A DNA stretch of 64,000 nucleotides from an uncultured Vampirovibrio sp. (GCA_910584405.1 CAJUAL010000004.1:1-64000), one strand, 5' to 3'; counted from the first letter of the stretch, positions 1 to 7,907 are shown. A program made the numbers and translations. The notes: generated by a model from the sequence alone, not told the origin.

Positions 1-33
1 CTTAATATCCTCGTGTTTATTTAATGTTGCCAT
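1..33 (-). CDS. possible start of a gene running off the left edge
   Basis: On the minus strand an ATG at 33-31 opens a frame reading MATLNKHEDIK to the window edge. No convincing Shine-Dalgarno precedes it, only an A-rich run ending in GTTGCCAGATT. It would be divergent from rnhB. Eleven codons cannot support a function, so this is only a flag. Confidence 0.25.
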   Translation of the reverse strand, partial: MATLNKHEDIK

Positions 34-111
34 AATCTGGCAACTTTTTTTTGTCGCCGAGCAGAGCCAATTCGATATACTTTTCTTTGTGTTTATATTA
101 AAATTATTGAC

Positions 112-750
112 ATGAATAGACTTTTTGATTTTGATAAGCAGTTTGGGAATGTGATTGGAACGGATGAAGCAGGCAGAGGACCCGCAGCTGGTGGAGTTTT
201 TGCTGCTGCTGTTTATTTTCCTGAGGTTTCGCAAGGGTTGCTTATCGATTTAGAAAGAGTTAATGATTCAAAAAAATTATCTAAATATGCCAGAGAAAAA
301 CTCTATGATGTTATTAAAAACAATTCTATAAATTCTGTTGTTTGTGTCGAAGTTGAAGAAATTGAAAAGATTAATATTTTAAATGCTTCTTTAAAGGCAA
401 TGAAACTGGCATGCGAAAATATTATTCAAACTGCTCAATTGGAAGATTTCATAACCCTTGTTGACGGTAATAAGCTTATAAAAAATTATACTTACCCGCA
501 AAGGTTTATAATAAAAGGTGACGGTCAATCAGCTTCAATTGCGGCAGCAAGTATTTTGGCAAAAGTTGAGCGTGATCGTTATATGGATGATTTGGCATCT
601 GAGTATATAAATTACGGTTGGAACAGGAATGCGGGATATCTTACCCCCGAACATCTTCAGGCGATTGATGAATACGGCTTGACAAAGTATCATAGAAAGT
701 CTTTTTTACGTAAGCACTTTGAGAAACAAAAACAGCTTACCTTGTTTTAA
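112..750 (+). CDS. rnhB: ribonuclease HII
   Basis: Cleaves the RNA strand of RNA-DNA hybrids and starts removal of misincorporated ribonucleotides; cytosolic. The 212-residue product has the family landmarks in order: GTDEAGRGPAAGG at 16-28 with catalytic D18 and E19, NDSKKLS at 51-57, VDGN with D118, and KVERDR with D155. The C-terminal signature NAGYLTPEH followed by GLTKYHRKSF is intact. Length is normal. No strong Shine-Dalgarno is seen before the ATG. In many bacteria rnhB follows rplS and ylqF/rbgA; here those two lie 1.3-3.3 kb away on the opposite strand, with a prepilin/HTH pair between. Confidence 0.95.
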   Translation: MNRLFDFDKQFGNVIGTDEAGRGPAAGGVFAAAVYFPEVSQGLLIDLERVNDSKKLSKYAREKLYDVIKNNSINSVVCVEVEEIEKINILNASLKAMKLACENIIQTAQLEDFITLVDGNKLIKNYTYPQRFIIKGDGQSASIAAASILAKVERDRYMDDLASEYINYGWNRNAGYLTPEHLQAIDEYGLTKYHRKSFLRKHFEKQKQLTLF

Positions 751-847
751 GGATTAATATTTGTTAACAAAAGGTGTAAAACTCTAAAGTTTTTGAAAAA
801 TATTCCGATAGATAACTTGTAATCAGAAATCTAAGGAGTATTTAATA

Positions 848-1003
848 ATGATAAAGAAGTTAACAGCACCTTCAAATAATGTATCAGAAAGTGTTGAATT
901 AATATTAAGAGGAGCTAAAAAGCGCAGAATGTTAGCTTATTCAAATGCTAATATGATTAATTCTGATGCTGGGATTAAGGCAAATATTGCCGCAGTAAAA
1001 TAA
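848..1003 (+). CDS. small 51-residue protein, unknown function
   Basis: A short frame starts at ATG 848 behind AAGGAGTATTTAATA, one of the best ribosome binding sites in the window, and ends at TAA 1003. The product begins MIKKLTAPSNNVSESVELIL and contains a basic stretch RGAKKRRM around residues 21-28. It has no signal peptide or membrane segment and matches no family I recognise. It stands alone between rnhB and a convergent prepilin gene, and a hairpin terminator follows 40 bases later. The strong binding site plus terminator argue that it is a real single-gene transcript. Confidence 0.6.
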   Translation: MIKKLTAPSNNVSESVELILRGAKKRRMLAYSNANMINSDAGIKANIAAVK

Positions 1004-1040
1004 GACCTATCAAAAGTATAAGAAGAGAGTTTTAATATAA

Positions 1041-1070
1041 GCCGGAGCAAGTGTGCAACCGGCATTTTTA
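1041..1070. terminator. rho-independent terminator, probably bidirectional
   Basis: GCCGG pairs with CCGGC around an inner GCA/TGC stem with an AGTG loop, followed by ATTTTTATTTTATT. It sits between the small plus-strand gene and the 3' end of the convergent minus-strand prepilin gene. Confidence 0.7.
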
Positions 1071-1769
1071 TTTTATTAGAGGTATTTTGAACCCGTTATT
1101 TTTAATATATTCCATACACCAGCGTCCGGTTCCGCCTTTTTTACAATCATTTTTAATTTGTTCTTGTGTTTTGTTATGACCTGCGGGGATAAGTTCTCCA
1201 TTTTCATTATTGTTAAAAACTATGATAAATATATCTTTTCCAAAAACATTTGGTTTATTTTTGATTCCGTTAACGTCGATGTAAAATACGATGTTTAAGT
1301 ATTTATCTGTATTGACTCCAAAAGTGTTATTTGTTGTAATTTTTGCAAAATCGTCCATGCAAACTGTTGAACCGTTGTTCATTGTAAATGCTATTGAACC
1401 TAAACCGCAATTTGATGAACTGAATCCACCATCGCCTATTATTCCGTTTAATGTTTTTACATCTGCACTCCAGCAGCCGGGTTTGTTGTAGCAGGTGGAA
1501 GCAACTTTCATGTTTGTTAGAAAATGGTTTTCAAAAAGATTGATTAAATCTTGACGATTATCATATCTTGTTAAATCTGCAATTGCGCCGTCTTCTTGGG
1601 CTTTTCTTAGTACGTTTTGTAAAATTGCATAATCTTCTTTTAGTATTGCACTATTTCTATCATTTTGAAGTTTTGTGATTAGGGTTGGCAGGGTTATAGC
1701 CGCTACTACTCCGATTATTCCCAATGTTATAAGTGTTTCGGCTAATGTAAATCCTTTTTTGCTCGTCAT
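1068..1769 (-). CDS. type IV prepilin-like protein (HTH-paired)
   Basis: 233-residue protein with a short leader MTSKKG, then FTLAETLITLGIIGVVAAITLP: a class III signal with cleavage expected between G6 and F7, Glu at mature position 5, and a hydrophobic assembly helix. The ATG at 1769 is preferred over an in-frame ATG 12 bases upstream because that upstream codon overlaps the GGAGG that serves 1769 five bases on. The C-terminal half has the local family signature DVNG..KPN.FGKD.F and a closing Cys pair (C.KGGTGRWC). It is expected to be inserted in the inner membrane and processed by a prepilin peptidase, but no pilus assembly gene is in the window. It is head-to-head with the HTH gene at 1871. 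Confidence 0.85.
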   Translation of the reverse strand: MTSKKGFTLAETLITLGIIGVVAAITLPTLITKLQNDRNSAILKEDYAILQNVLRKAQEDGAIADLTRYDNRQDLINLFENHFLTNMKVASTCYNKPGCWSADVKTLNGIIGDGGFSSSNCGLGSIAFTMNNGSTVCMDDFAKITTNNTFGVNTDKYLNIVFYIDVNGIKNKPNVFGKDIFIIVFNNNENGELIPAGHNKTQEQIKNDCKKGGTGRWCMEYIKNNGFKIPLIK

Positions 1770-1811
1770 CAAAACCTCCATATAAACAAACCAGATAATA
1801 ATATAAGTTGT

Positions 1812-1864
1812 ATTATAGTTTGATAATATTCAAATTAGTTTGTTTTGTCAAGGGTTTGTATAAT
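1812..1864. promoter_or_regulatory. divergent promoter/operator region between prepilin and HTH gene
   Basis: A plus-strand TATAAT at 1859-1864 lies six bases before the HTH start codon, and a minus-strand TATAAT at 1817-1812 faces the prepilin gene. Between them lies an inverted repeat, TTTGA-TAATAT-TCAAA, at 1819-1834. It would fall in the spacer of the prepilin promoter, a natural repressor site. The -35 elements are weak. The binding role is inference. Confidence 0.4.
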
Positions 1865-1870
1865 ATAAAA

Positions 1871-2080
1871 ATGGAGTTACGAAACGAATTAAAAGGTTTG
1901 ATAGCAAAAAACGGCACAACTTTAAAAAAAGTTTGTGAAATTTTGACACAAAAAACAGGCTATAATCATATTGGAAATAATATTACAAATAAACTGCGCA
2001 GAAAAACGATTAAATTTGAAGAGGTTCAGGAGATTTTGGATGTTTTAGGCTATCATATTGAATTTATTCGCAATGATTAA
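1871..2080 (+). CDS. small HTH-like DNA-binding protein, divergent from prepilin
   Basis: 69-residue protein starting MELRNELKGL. The pattern LKKVCEILTQKTGY followed by ITNKLRRKTIKFEEVQEIL then LGY.IEF is that of a small XRE-like helix-turn-helix fold. It is clearly paralogous to the 74-residue protein at 30620, which also sits opposite a prepilin gene. I chose ATG 1871 because the longer upstream frame has no ribosome binding site and the conserved part begins here. No Shine-Dalgarno is present; TATAAT ends six bases before the ATG, which suggests a leaderless transcript. The 3' end overlaps convergent rbgA by 17 bases. Confidence 0.65.
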   Translation: MELRNELKGLIAKNGTTLKKVCEILTQKTGYNHIGNNITNKLRRKTIKFEEVQEILDVLGYHIEFIRND

Positions 2081-2927
2081 TTGTATCAAGAATAAATTTC
2101 CCTATTTTACCTTCTCTAAAATCACGCAAAATATATACGGAAGTTCTTTCTCTGTCGGTTGATCCGCCTGTTAAAAGCCAGTTTCGTTCAAGTGAAATAT
2201 TATCAATATTTAATTCTTTATCGTCTGGTAGTTTGTAAAATTCACGAAAAGCCTTTGCTTGTTTTTCATTTAAGCTGTCTAAAAGCTCCTGAGCGACAAG
2301 TTCATTTGAATAAGCATTTTCAGAGATTGCGTTAACGAATGCAAGTTTTCTGGCCTTAATTTGGTCTTCCTGTTTCATAGGTATAATCCCCGGAGTGTCA
2401 AGAAGTTCCAGTTGAGGATTAATTCTAACCCATTGTTGTTGGCGGGTAACACCTGCTTTTGCACCTATCTTTGTTTTGGAAGAGCGGGTTAGTTTGTTTA
2501 TAATACTGGATTTGCCAACATTTGGCATGCCGACAACCATTACTCTTGCAGGACGGCGGAGTAATCCTTTTGCCATAATTGCCTGAATTCTGGGTTCTGA
2601 CATTTGAACGGCTTTATTTACAATTGATTTTAAGTCTTTAGAATTTTTTGCATCTGTAGGGATTACAGGGTAGCCTGTTTGTTCTTCCAACAATTTTATG
2701 AATGGTGCAAGTTCTGATTTTAGTGTTAAATCAGCTTTATTAAGCAAAATTAAACGAGGCTTTTGACCTAAAAGCCTCGTAATATCTTCATAACAACTTG
2801 AGATTGGTAATCTCGCATCAAGAACTTCAATTACGGCATCCACCAATGAAAGCTGTTCTTTCAGCTTTTTTTCGGCCTTAGCGATATGACCGGGATACCA
2901 GTGTATGTGAAGCTTATCTTTTTTCAA
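2064..2927 (-). CDS. rbgA: ribosome biogenesis GTPase RbgA/YlqF
   Basis: Circularly permuted GTPase that acts late in assembly of the 50S subunit. In the 287-residue protein the G4 motif NKAD (63-66) comes before G1 GMPNVGKS (133-140) and G3 DTPG (176-179), the order diagnostic of the YlqF/RbgA group. The C-terminal helical domain that contacts rRNA is present. The start codon lies inside the 3' end of rplS (14-base overlap), so the two genes are co-transcribed and probably translationally coupled, which matches both products acting on the large subunit. Confidence 0.92.
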   Translation of the reverse strand: MKKDKLHIHWYPGHIAKAEKKLKEQLSLVDAVIEVLDARLPISSCYEDITRLLGQKPRLILLNKADLTLKSELAPFIKLLEEQTGYPVIPTDAKNSKDLKSIVNKAVQMSEPRIQAIMAKGLLRRPARVMVVGMPNVGKSSIINKLTRSSKTKIGAKAGVTRQQQWVRINPQLELLDTPGIIPMKQEDQIKARKLAFVNAISENAYSNELVAQELLDSLNEKQAKAFREFYKLPDDKELNIDNISLERNWLLTGGSTDRERTSVYILRDFREGKIGKFILDTINHCE

Positions 2928-3270
2928 TTTTTTCCTTAATACGAGTTGCTTTACCTGAACGTTCTCTTAAGTAGTATAATTTAGCGCGTTTAACGTCACC
3001 GCGTCTGATCACGTTGATTTTGTCGATTCTTGGAGAGTTGATTAAGAATACTCTTTCAACGCCTACGCCTTGGAATACTTTTCTTACTGTGATAGTTTTG
3101 TTAAGACCTGAACCATGCATTTTGATGATTGTACCTTCAAAAGCCTGGATTCTTTCTTTGTTACCTTCAACGATTTTAACGAAAACTTTTACTGTATCAC
3201 CGGCATTAAGACTTGGTAATTCTTTGCCTAAATAACTTTTTTCTAATTCATCAATGATTGGGTTATTCAT
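2914..3270 (-). CDS. rplS: 50S ribosomal protein L19
   Basis: 118-residue protein starting MNNPIIDELEKSYL, with the L19 landmarks GDTVKVFVKIVEGNKERIQ, FEGTIIK, and the C-terminal RRGDVKRAKLYYLRERSGKA. Normal length. An AAAGGAAAGC ribosome binding site precedes the ATG. It is the first gene of a two-gene minus-strand transcript with rbgA. The usual upstream trmD/rimM genes are absent; an AT-rich 210-base gap lies upstream. Confidence 0.96.
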   Translation of the reverse strand: MNNPIIDELEKSYLGKELPSLNAGDTVKVFVKIVEGNKERIQAFEGTIIKMHGSGLNKTITVRKVFQGVGVERVFLINSPRIDKINVIRRGDVKRAKLYYLRERSGKATRIKEKIEKR

Positions 3271-3481
3271 TTTTGCTTTCCTTTATATTTCTAATCTGTA
3301 CTTAATATGTGTAATTCCTTAATCGGTGTTTGAATAATTTCTTCCACAAAAAAATCCACCGACGCACGTTCGTATCATAAATGTATAATAAATATAGTTT
3401 TTTTGCAAGCGGGGAGGAGTAGGGAGTTAATTTTTTGTAATAAAAGCTTTAGGGGGTAAATTTTATGTTATATTTATTCCT

Positions 3482-3628
3482 ATGGGACAGGATTACAAAA
3501 AGCTTTTGAATAAAAAGAAGAAAAAGTATTGTGATGTAAAAACAATGGGTGTAAATATTGATAAAAACGAATATTATGAGATTATTTTATCAAATTCCGC
3601 ACATCCTGAGAATGTGAAAAGTAAATAA
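3482..3628 (+). CDS. possible small 48-residue basic protein
   Basis: ATG at 3482 opens a frame of 48 codons starting MGQDYKKLLNKKKKKYCDVK and ending HPENVKSK. It is Lys-rich with no membrane segment. A GGGGG run at 3452-3456 is too far upstream to serve this start well and is better placed for an ATG at 3465 in another frame, which encodes only 14 codons. A perfect hairpin terminator follows directly, which supports a transcript ending here. Function unknown. Confidence 0.4.
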   Translation: MGQDYKKLLNKKKKKYCDVKTMGVNIDKNEYYEIILSNSAHPENVKSK

Positions 3629-3631
3629 AAT

Positions 3632-3662
3632 ATAAGGCGCGACGCGCAGCGTCGCGCCTTAT
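3632..3662. terminator. perfect-palindrome bidirectional terminator
   Basis: ATAAGGCGCGACGC, a three-base GCA loop, then the exact reverse complement. It lies between the small plus-strand frame and the 3' end of pyk on the minus strand and could serve both. Confidence 0.8.
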
Positions 3663-3668
3663 CAATAT

Positions 3669-5102
3669 CTATGAAATATTTTGTATTTTCAAAAAGTTTG
3701 TTGATAATCCTGACATAAGATACGGGATTGAACCTGTCAGGATTACATTATCACCTTTTTGCATATCAAGTTCCTTTTTTAGGAAGTTATTCAATTCAAC
3801 TATTGCTTCTTTATCACAGCGAATTTCTTCTTCCTTAATAGGTATTGCATGAACGCTGTTAAACAATTGCAAAAATCTGCAAATTTTAAAATCAGAACAC
3901 AATGCATAAATTGGAACAGAAGGTCTGCTTTCTGAAATTAGTGACGGGGTGTACCCTGTTGCCGTCAGAGCTATGATTCCTTTTGCATTTGGAAGGTTTT
4001 TGAGAATATCCGTAACTGATATTGCTATTGATACGGGAATCGGGTCTTGTTTGTTTAGCAATTCTTTCGGAAATTCGTTTTTCTTTATGAATTGTGAAGC
4101 GTTAATGTTTTGAGCAATGCTTTTCATTGTTTGAACTGCTTCAATCGGATATTTACCCATTGCTGTTTCGCCCGATAGCATAACTGCATCAGCTCCGTCT
4201 ATAATTGCGTTTGCAACATCAGAGGTTTCCGCACGTGTCGGAATCGGGTTTTCTATCATGCTTTCAAGCATTTGGGTTGCAACGATTACGGGTTTTCTTG
4301 CTATATTTGCTTTATTGATAATTGTTTTTTGTGCAATCGGTAATTTTTCTGTTTCAATTTCAATACCCAAATCTCCGCGTGCTACCATTATCCCGTCTGA
4401 TAGTTCAATGATTTCGTCAATGTTTTCAAGTGCTTGAGGTTTTTCAATTTTAGATATGATTCTTATTCTTGAATTGTTTTTGTTTAGAATGTGTTTTAAT
4501 TGAATTATATCTTCTTTTGTTCTGACAAATGATAAGCCAAGATAATCAATATCGTTTTTTATTGCAAAATCAATAAATTCTCTGTCGCGTTTTGTTAAAA
4601 TCTCAATACTTCCAGTTCCTCCCGGGATATTTAAACCTTTACGGGGTTTGATTTCACCTGAAGTCAGGACTTTGGCATAAACAACATCGTTTTCGATTTT
4701 TTCGACAATCAGTTGAATTTTTCCGTCATCTATAAGAATTTTCTCACCTTTGGTTACGTCTTTTGCGATTCCTTCGTAATCTACAGGGATAATCTCGTTT
4801 TTATAATCGTTTCTGTGTTGAAATTTTACGATTTCTCCGGCATGGACTTCTATCGGGGTTTTAAGTGAACCTATTCTGATTTTTGGACCTTGCAAATCAA
4901 GAAGTATTGGTATTATTGCTTTTTCTTCTTTTTCAATTTTTCTGATTAAATTAACTGTATTTGTGTGGGTTTCTATCGTGTCATGGGATGAGTTGATTCT
5001 GAACATTGTAACGCCGGCATGGTGTAATTTTCGAATCATATCTTCGTTGTATGTCGCAGGACCCAGTGTTGACACGATTTTGGTCGCTGTTATATTTTTC
5101 AT
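3669..5102 (-). CDS. pyk: pyruvate kinase
   Basis: Last step of glycolysis, phosphoenolpyruvate plus ADP to pyruvate plus ATP; cytosolic tetramer in the family. The 477-residue protein starts ATKIVSTLGPATYNEDMI and carries FRINSSH, LDLQGPKIRIG, the metal- and substrate-binding segment ISKIEKPQALENIDEII, and MVARGDLGIEI, followed by the regulatory C-terminal domain. There is no extra PEP-utiliser C-terminal domain, unlike some Firmicute enzymes. Single gene, with a terminator downstream and a divergent SLH-protein gene upstream. Confidence 0.96.
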   Translation of the reverse strand: MKNITATKIVSTLGPATYNEDMIRKLHHAGVTMFRINSSHDTIETHTNTVNLIRKIEKEEKAIIPILLDLQGPKIRIGSLKTPIEVHAGEIVKFQHRNDYKNEIIPVDYEGIAKDVTKGEKILIDDGKIQLIVEKIENDVVYAKVLTSGEIKPRKGLNIPGGTGSIEILTKRDREFIDFAIKNDIDYLGLSFVRTKEDIIQLKHILNKNNSRIRIISKIEKPQALENIDEIIELSDGIMVARGDLGIEIETEKLPIAQKTIINKANIARKPVIVATQMLESMIENPIPTRAETSDVANAIIDGADAVMLSGETAMGKYPIEAVQTMKSIAQNINASQFIKKNEFPKELLNKQDPIPVSIAISVTDILKNLPNAKGIIALTATGYTPSLISESRPSVPIYALCSDFKICRFLQLFNSVHAIPIKEEEIRCDKEAIVELNNFLKKELDMQKGDNVILTGSIPYLMSGLSTNFLKIQNIS

Positions 5103-5142
5103 GTTTGCTCCTTTATTATGGGGTTTTGAGGGGTGTTTACTA

Positions 5143-5171
5143 TTTACATTTTTATTTTATTATATTATAAT
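5143..5171 (+). promoter_or_regulatory. strong sigma-70-type promoter for the SLH protein
   Basis: TTTACA at 5143-5148, a 17-base spacer, then TATAAT at 5166-5171, only 43 bases before the ATG. It is a near-consensus promoter and fits the strongly biased codon use of the gene it serves. Confidence 0.7.
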
Positions 5172-5214
5172 CAAAAAGGTAAAGTTTTACTATAAGAAAA
5201 GTGAGGAAGTAAAG

Positions 5215-6504
5215 ATGAAAAAATTATTAGCAGGCTTATTGGTTTGCGGTATGATGTCTATTAACATTGTTCCTGCATTCGCTTATCAAGGCATTGATGA
5301 TGTTAGTCAAAATTATTGGGCTCAAACTGAAATCGCAAGTGTTGTTAACGACTCTGTTATGACATTAACAGGTGCTAACTTTAATCCTGAAGGTAAAATG
5401 TCAAGAGTTGAATTTGTTAAAGCTTTATTAAAAGTTTTAGGCAATGATGAGTTGGAAATTAAAACAAAAGCTAAATTCTCAGATGTAGCTAAGTCTTCTG
5501 ATATTTATGCTCCAATTGCAAGATCTCAACAATTAGGTTTGGTTTACGGTTATCCGAACGGAACTTTCCAACCTAACAAATCAGTTTTAAGAGATGAAGC
5601 TCAATCTGTTATCAGCCATATTACTATCGATATGCCTGTTGATAATTCTGTAGTTTCTAAATACTCTGATGCTGCTAAAGTTCCTGCTTGGGCTAAAACT
5701 GTTTACGCTAAAACATTATCTTACGGTATTTATGTAAATCACCCTAACGAAAATGAATTAAGACCAACTGAAGAATTAACAAGAGCTGAAGCTGCTGTAT
5801 TATTATACAGATTAAGACAAAGATTAGACCTTGTTAAAGCTCAATATAAAAATGTTGAAGAAACTGTTTTAGGTACTGAAACTTTGGCTATGGTTAAAAA
5901 AGCTCCTAGCCATGAAGTTACTGTTACTAACCTAAGAAGTATTATCAAAGAAGGTAACGTTTTAGAAATCGAATTTAACGAAGCTTTTAAATCTAAATTA
6001 CACGCAGCAGGTGATGCTGTTACATTTACTAACTCTGAAGATATCGTAACTAAAGAAGGAACAGTATTATTCCCTGCAGGTTCAATCTTCTCAGGTTCAG
6101 TATTAGATATTAAAGATCCGCAATGGTTCAACAAAAACGCTAGAGTTTATGCTCAAATCGATAAAGTTACAACTCCTTGCGGTAAAACTGTTGAATTAAG
6201 TGCAAAACCTTTCTCTAAAGACTACTCTTTAAAAGAAGGTCCTTGGATGACAGCAGGTAAAGTAGCTCTTTATACTGTTGGCGGTGCTGCTGTTGGTATC
6301 GGTTCAGGTGTTGGTTTATCATTTATCCCTAACCCTACTAAAGTTGGTTCAGGTATCGCTATCGGTGCTCCTGTAGGTTCTGCTGTTGGTTTGGTTACTG
6401 GTTTTGTAACTCCTGGTTTGAACTACAGTGCTAAACAAGGTGAAGAAGTTAAAGTTATCTTGTTAAAAGACGCTAGTGTTGATAAAGATTGCAGCAAATT
6501 ATAA
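5215..6504 (+). CDS. SLH-domain envelope protein
   Basis: 429-residue exported protein. I chose ATG 5215 because it has a GAGGAAG ribosome binding site and opens a clean signal peptide (MKKLLAGLLVCGMMS, cleavage after AFA at 23); the same frame stays open far upstream but without a binding site. Three S-layer-homology repeats follow at about 26-85, 86-145 and 146-205 (DVSQNYWAQTEI, GYPNGTFQPNKSVLRDEA, ELRPTEELTRAEAAVLLYR). A beta-rich middle and a Gly/Ala-rich hydrophobic segment (about 345-400) come after. In cyanobacteria and related diderms, SLH proteins link peptidoglycan polymers to the outer membrane. Codon use is strongly restricted (TTA, AAA, GCT), as expected for an abundant protein. 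Confidence 0.8.
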   Translation: MKKLLAGLLVCGMMSINIVPAFAYQGIDDVSQNYWAQTEIASVVNDSVMTLTGANFNPEGKMSRVEFVKALLKVLGNDELEIKTKAKFSDVAKSSDIYAPIARSQQLGLVYGYPNGTFQPNKSVLRDEAQSVISHITIDMPVDNSVVSKYSDAAKVPAWAKTVYAKTLSYGIYVNHPNENELRPTEELTRAEAAVLLYRLRQRLDLVKAQYKNVEETVLGTETLAMVKKAPSHEVTVTNLRSIIKEGNVLEIEFNEAFKSKLHAAGDAVTFTNSEDIVTKEGTVLFPAGSIFSGSVLDIKDPQWFNKNARVYAQIDKVTTPCGKTVELSAKPFSKDYSLKEGPWMTAGKVALYTVGGAAVGIGSGVGLSFIPNPTKVGSGIAIGAPVGSAVGLVTGFVTPGLNYSAKQGEEVKVILLKDASVDKDCSKL

Positions 6505-6528
6505 TTTTTAATTTGTCGTAAGAATTTT

Positions 6529-6565
6529 AAAAATCCGATTCGTAAGTTTTACGGGTCGGATTTTT
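6529..6565 (+). terminator. terminator after the SLH gene
   Basis: AAAATCCGA pairs with TCGGATTTT around an inner CGTAA/TTACG stem and ends in a T run. Confidence 0.8.
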
Positions 6566-6710
6566 GTTTGAAGGTAAATATTAAACAAAAGTTTTGCTCC
6601 AATTGGTTAATACTTTACCCCCATACGGATATGGGAATTATATTTAAAACTTTTACAATTAAAATGTAAACACTCAATGTAACCAGTTTAACAATAGGAG
6701 AACTTATAGT

Positions 6711-6992
6711 ATGAAAAATTTCTTAGCAACAATGTCTTTATTTGCACTTTTAACAATTCCTGCACAAGGCGCATTTGCCTGGACTTATGATGGGTTAGGC
6801 AGCTTGAACCCGTTTACGAATTTTGGACGTAACACAGCATGCGGATGTCAAAAACCAAAACTTACTAAGTGTGAAAAATTACACGGTGTTAAAATTAAAA
6901 GAGGTACACCTTGCGGTTGTGCAGCACCTGTTGAATACATAAAAGTTGTTCCGATGCAAAACAATTGTGTTGGCTGCCAGAGAGCTTTTTAG
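6711..6992 (+). CDS. small secreted Cys-rich protein
   Basis: 93 residues with a signal peptide (MKNFLATMSLFALLTIPA, cleavage after AFA at 23) behind an AGGAG ribosome binding site. The mature part has seven Cys: C44-x-C46, C54, C68-x-C70 and C86-x2-C89. The two CGC triplets and the CVGC pair could bind a metal or form disulfides; nothing in the sequence decides which. I recognise no family. A strong terminator follows, so it is a single-gene unit. Confidence 0.65.
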   Translation: MKNFLATMSLFALLTIPAQGAFAWTYDGLGSLNPFTNFGRNTACGCQKPKLTKCEKLHGVKIKRGTPCGCAAPVEYIKVVPMQNNCVGCQRAF

Positions 6993-7034
6993 GGGCAAGT
7001 TTTACTTCCTTGTATAGGTCGCAGCTAAAAGAGA

Positions 7035-7067
7035 GAGGGGCGGTTGCAAAGCAACCGCCCCTCTTGT
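7035..7067. terminator. strong bidirectional terminator
   Basis: GAGGGGCGGTTGC, loop AAA, then the perfect complement GCAACCGCCCCTC and TTG. It separates the convergent Cys-rich protein gene and the uridine-kinase-like gene. Confidence 0.85.
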
Positions 7068-7070
7068 TTA

Positions 7071-7907
7071 TTAAAATTCAATATTTTTTAGTGTGTGGAA
7101 GATTTTATCCGTAATTTCTTGTATGTATTCCTGACTTACAAGTCCGTTTATTACTGCATCTGAGATTTGGTAAGCCGGACGAATATATTTTTGGGCGGTT
7201 TTATTAACATCGGCAAACTGCATATCTGCTGCTTCACCTGTTTTACCGCGTTCAGCTGCACGTTTGTACCAGCGTTCTTTTATTACTTCAAGCGGAGTGA
7301 ATACGTAAACTTTTACATCCATAATATCACGTACGCCTTTATCTAAAACATATAAGCCTTCTGTTAAGATAACTTTTGCAGGCTTTTTTTCATCTCCGTC
7401 AGGATTAGATTCACAGGTAACAAAGTTATAGCGCGGAGATTTGATTGTTAAACCTTCTTTTAGTGATGTAAGATGGTTTTTCATAAGGTTCAAATCTATA
7501 ACATCAGGTGTGTCAAAGCTGAATCCTGTTTTAAATAATGCTTCGTAACTGCCGGCTTCGCGTAATTCTTTTGATGTGTCTTTATAGTAATCATCGCAGC
7601 GGATTACGGTATAAATTCCCTGATTTTTATCTTTTATGCAGGCTTTAATCGTATTATCTACAAAAACAGTTTTGCCTGACGCACTTTCTCCTGTTATCCC
7701 GATTAGGAAAGTTTGTTTTTTTTCTTGAACAACTTTTCTTGCAATATTTAGGATTAAATTATCTGAAATCTTTAAAAATAGCGGTTGTTCCTGTTTGCTG
7801 TCTTCTTCTAAAATCTTTTTTAAACTTTCGACGATATTTGAAATTATTTCCATATCTCGTCTGTTTGAATAGTAGTTATAGTTAGTTAGTTCAAAATCCT
7901 TCAACAT
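7071..7907 (-). CDS. uridine kinase-like P-loop kinase
   Basis: 278-residue protein with a Walker A motif GITGESASGKT about 80 residues in and the segment RCDDYYKDTSKELREAGSYE, typical of the uridine kinase/phosphoribulokinase group. Later come FDTPDVIDLNLMKNHL, SPRYNFVT, ILTEGLYVL and a lid region KERWYKRAAERGKTG. The extra N-terminal 75 residues are not part of a minimal uridine kinase, so the exact substrate is open (uridine/cytidine is the default). A GAGGAAG ribosome binding site precedes the ATG. Single gene. Confidence 0.75.
   Translation of the reverse strand: MLKDFELTNYNYYSNRRDMEIISNIVESLKKILEEDSKQEQPLFLKISDNLILNIARKVVQEKKQTFLIGITGESASGKTVFVDNTIKACIKDKNQGIYTVIRCDDYYKDTSKELREAGSYEALFKTGFSFDTPDVIDLNLMKNHLTSLKEGLTIKSPRYNFVTCESNPDGDEKKPAKVILTEGLYVLDKGVRDIMDVKVYVFTPLEVIKERWYKRAAERGKTGEAADMQFADVNKTAQKYIRPAYQISDAVINGLVSQEYIQEITDKIFHTLKNIEF

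Noticed and set aside
4963..5214. Longer N-terminus for the SLH protein
   Set aside because: The frame is open upstream but lies antisense to pyk and across the promoter; the ATG at 5215 has a ribosome binding site and a clean signal peptide.
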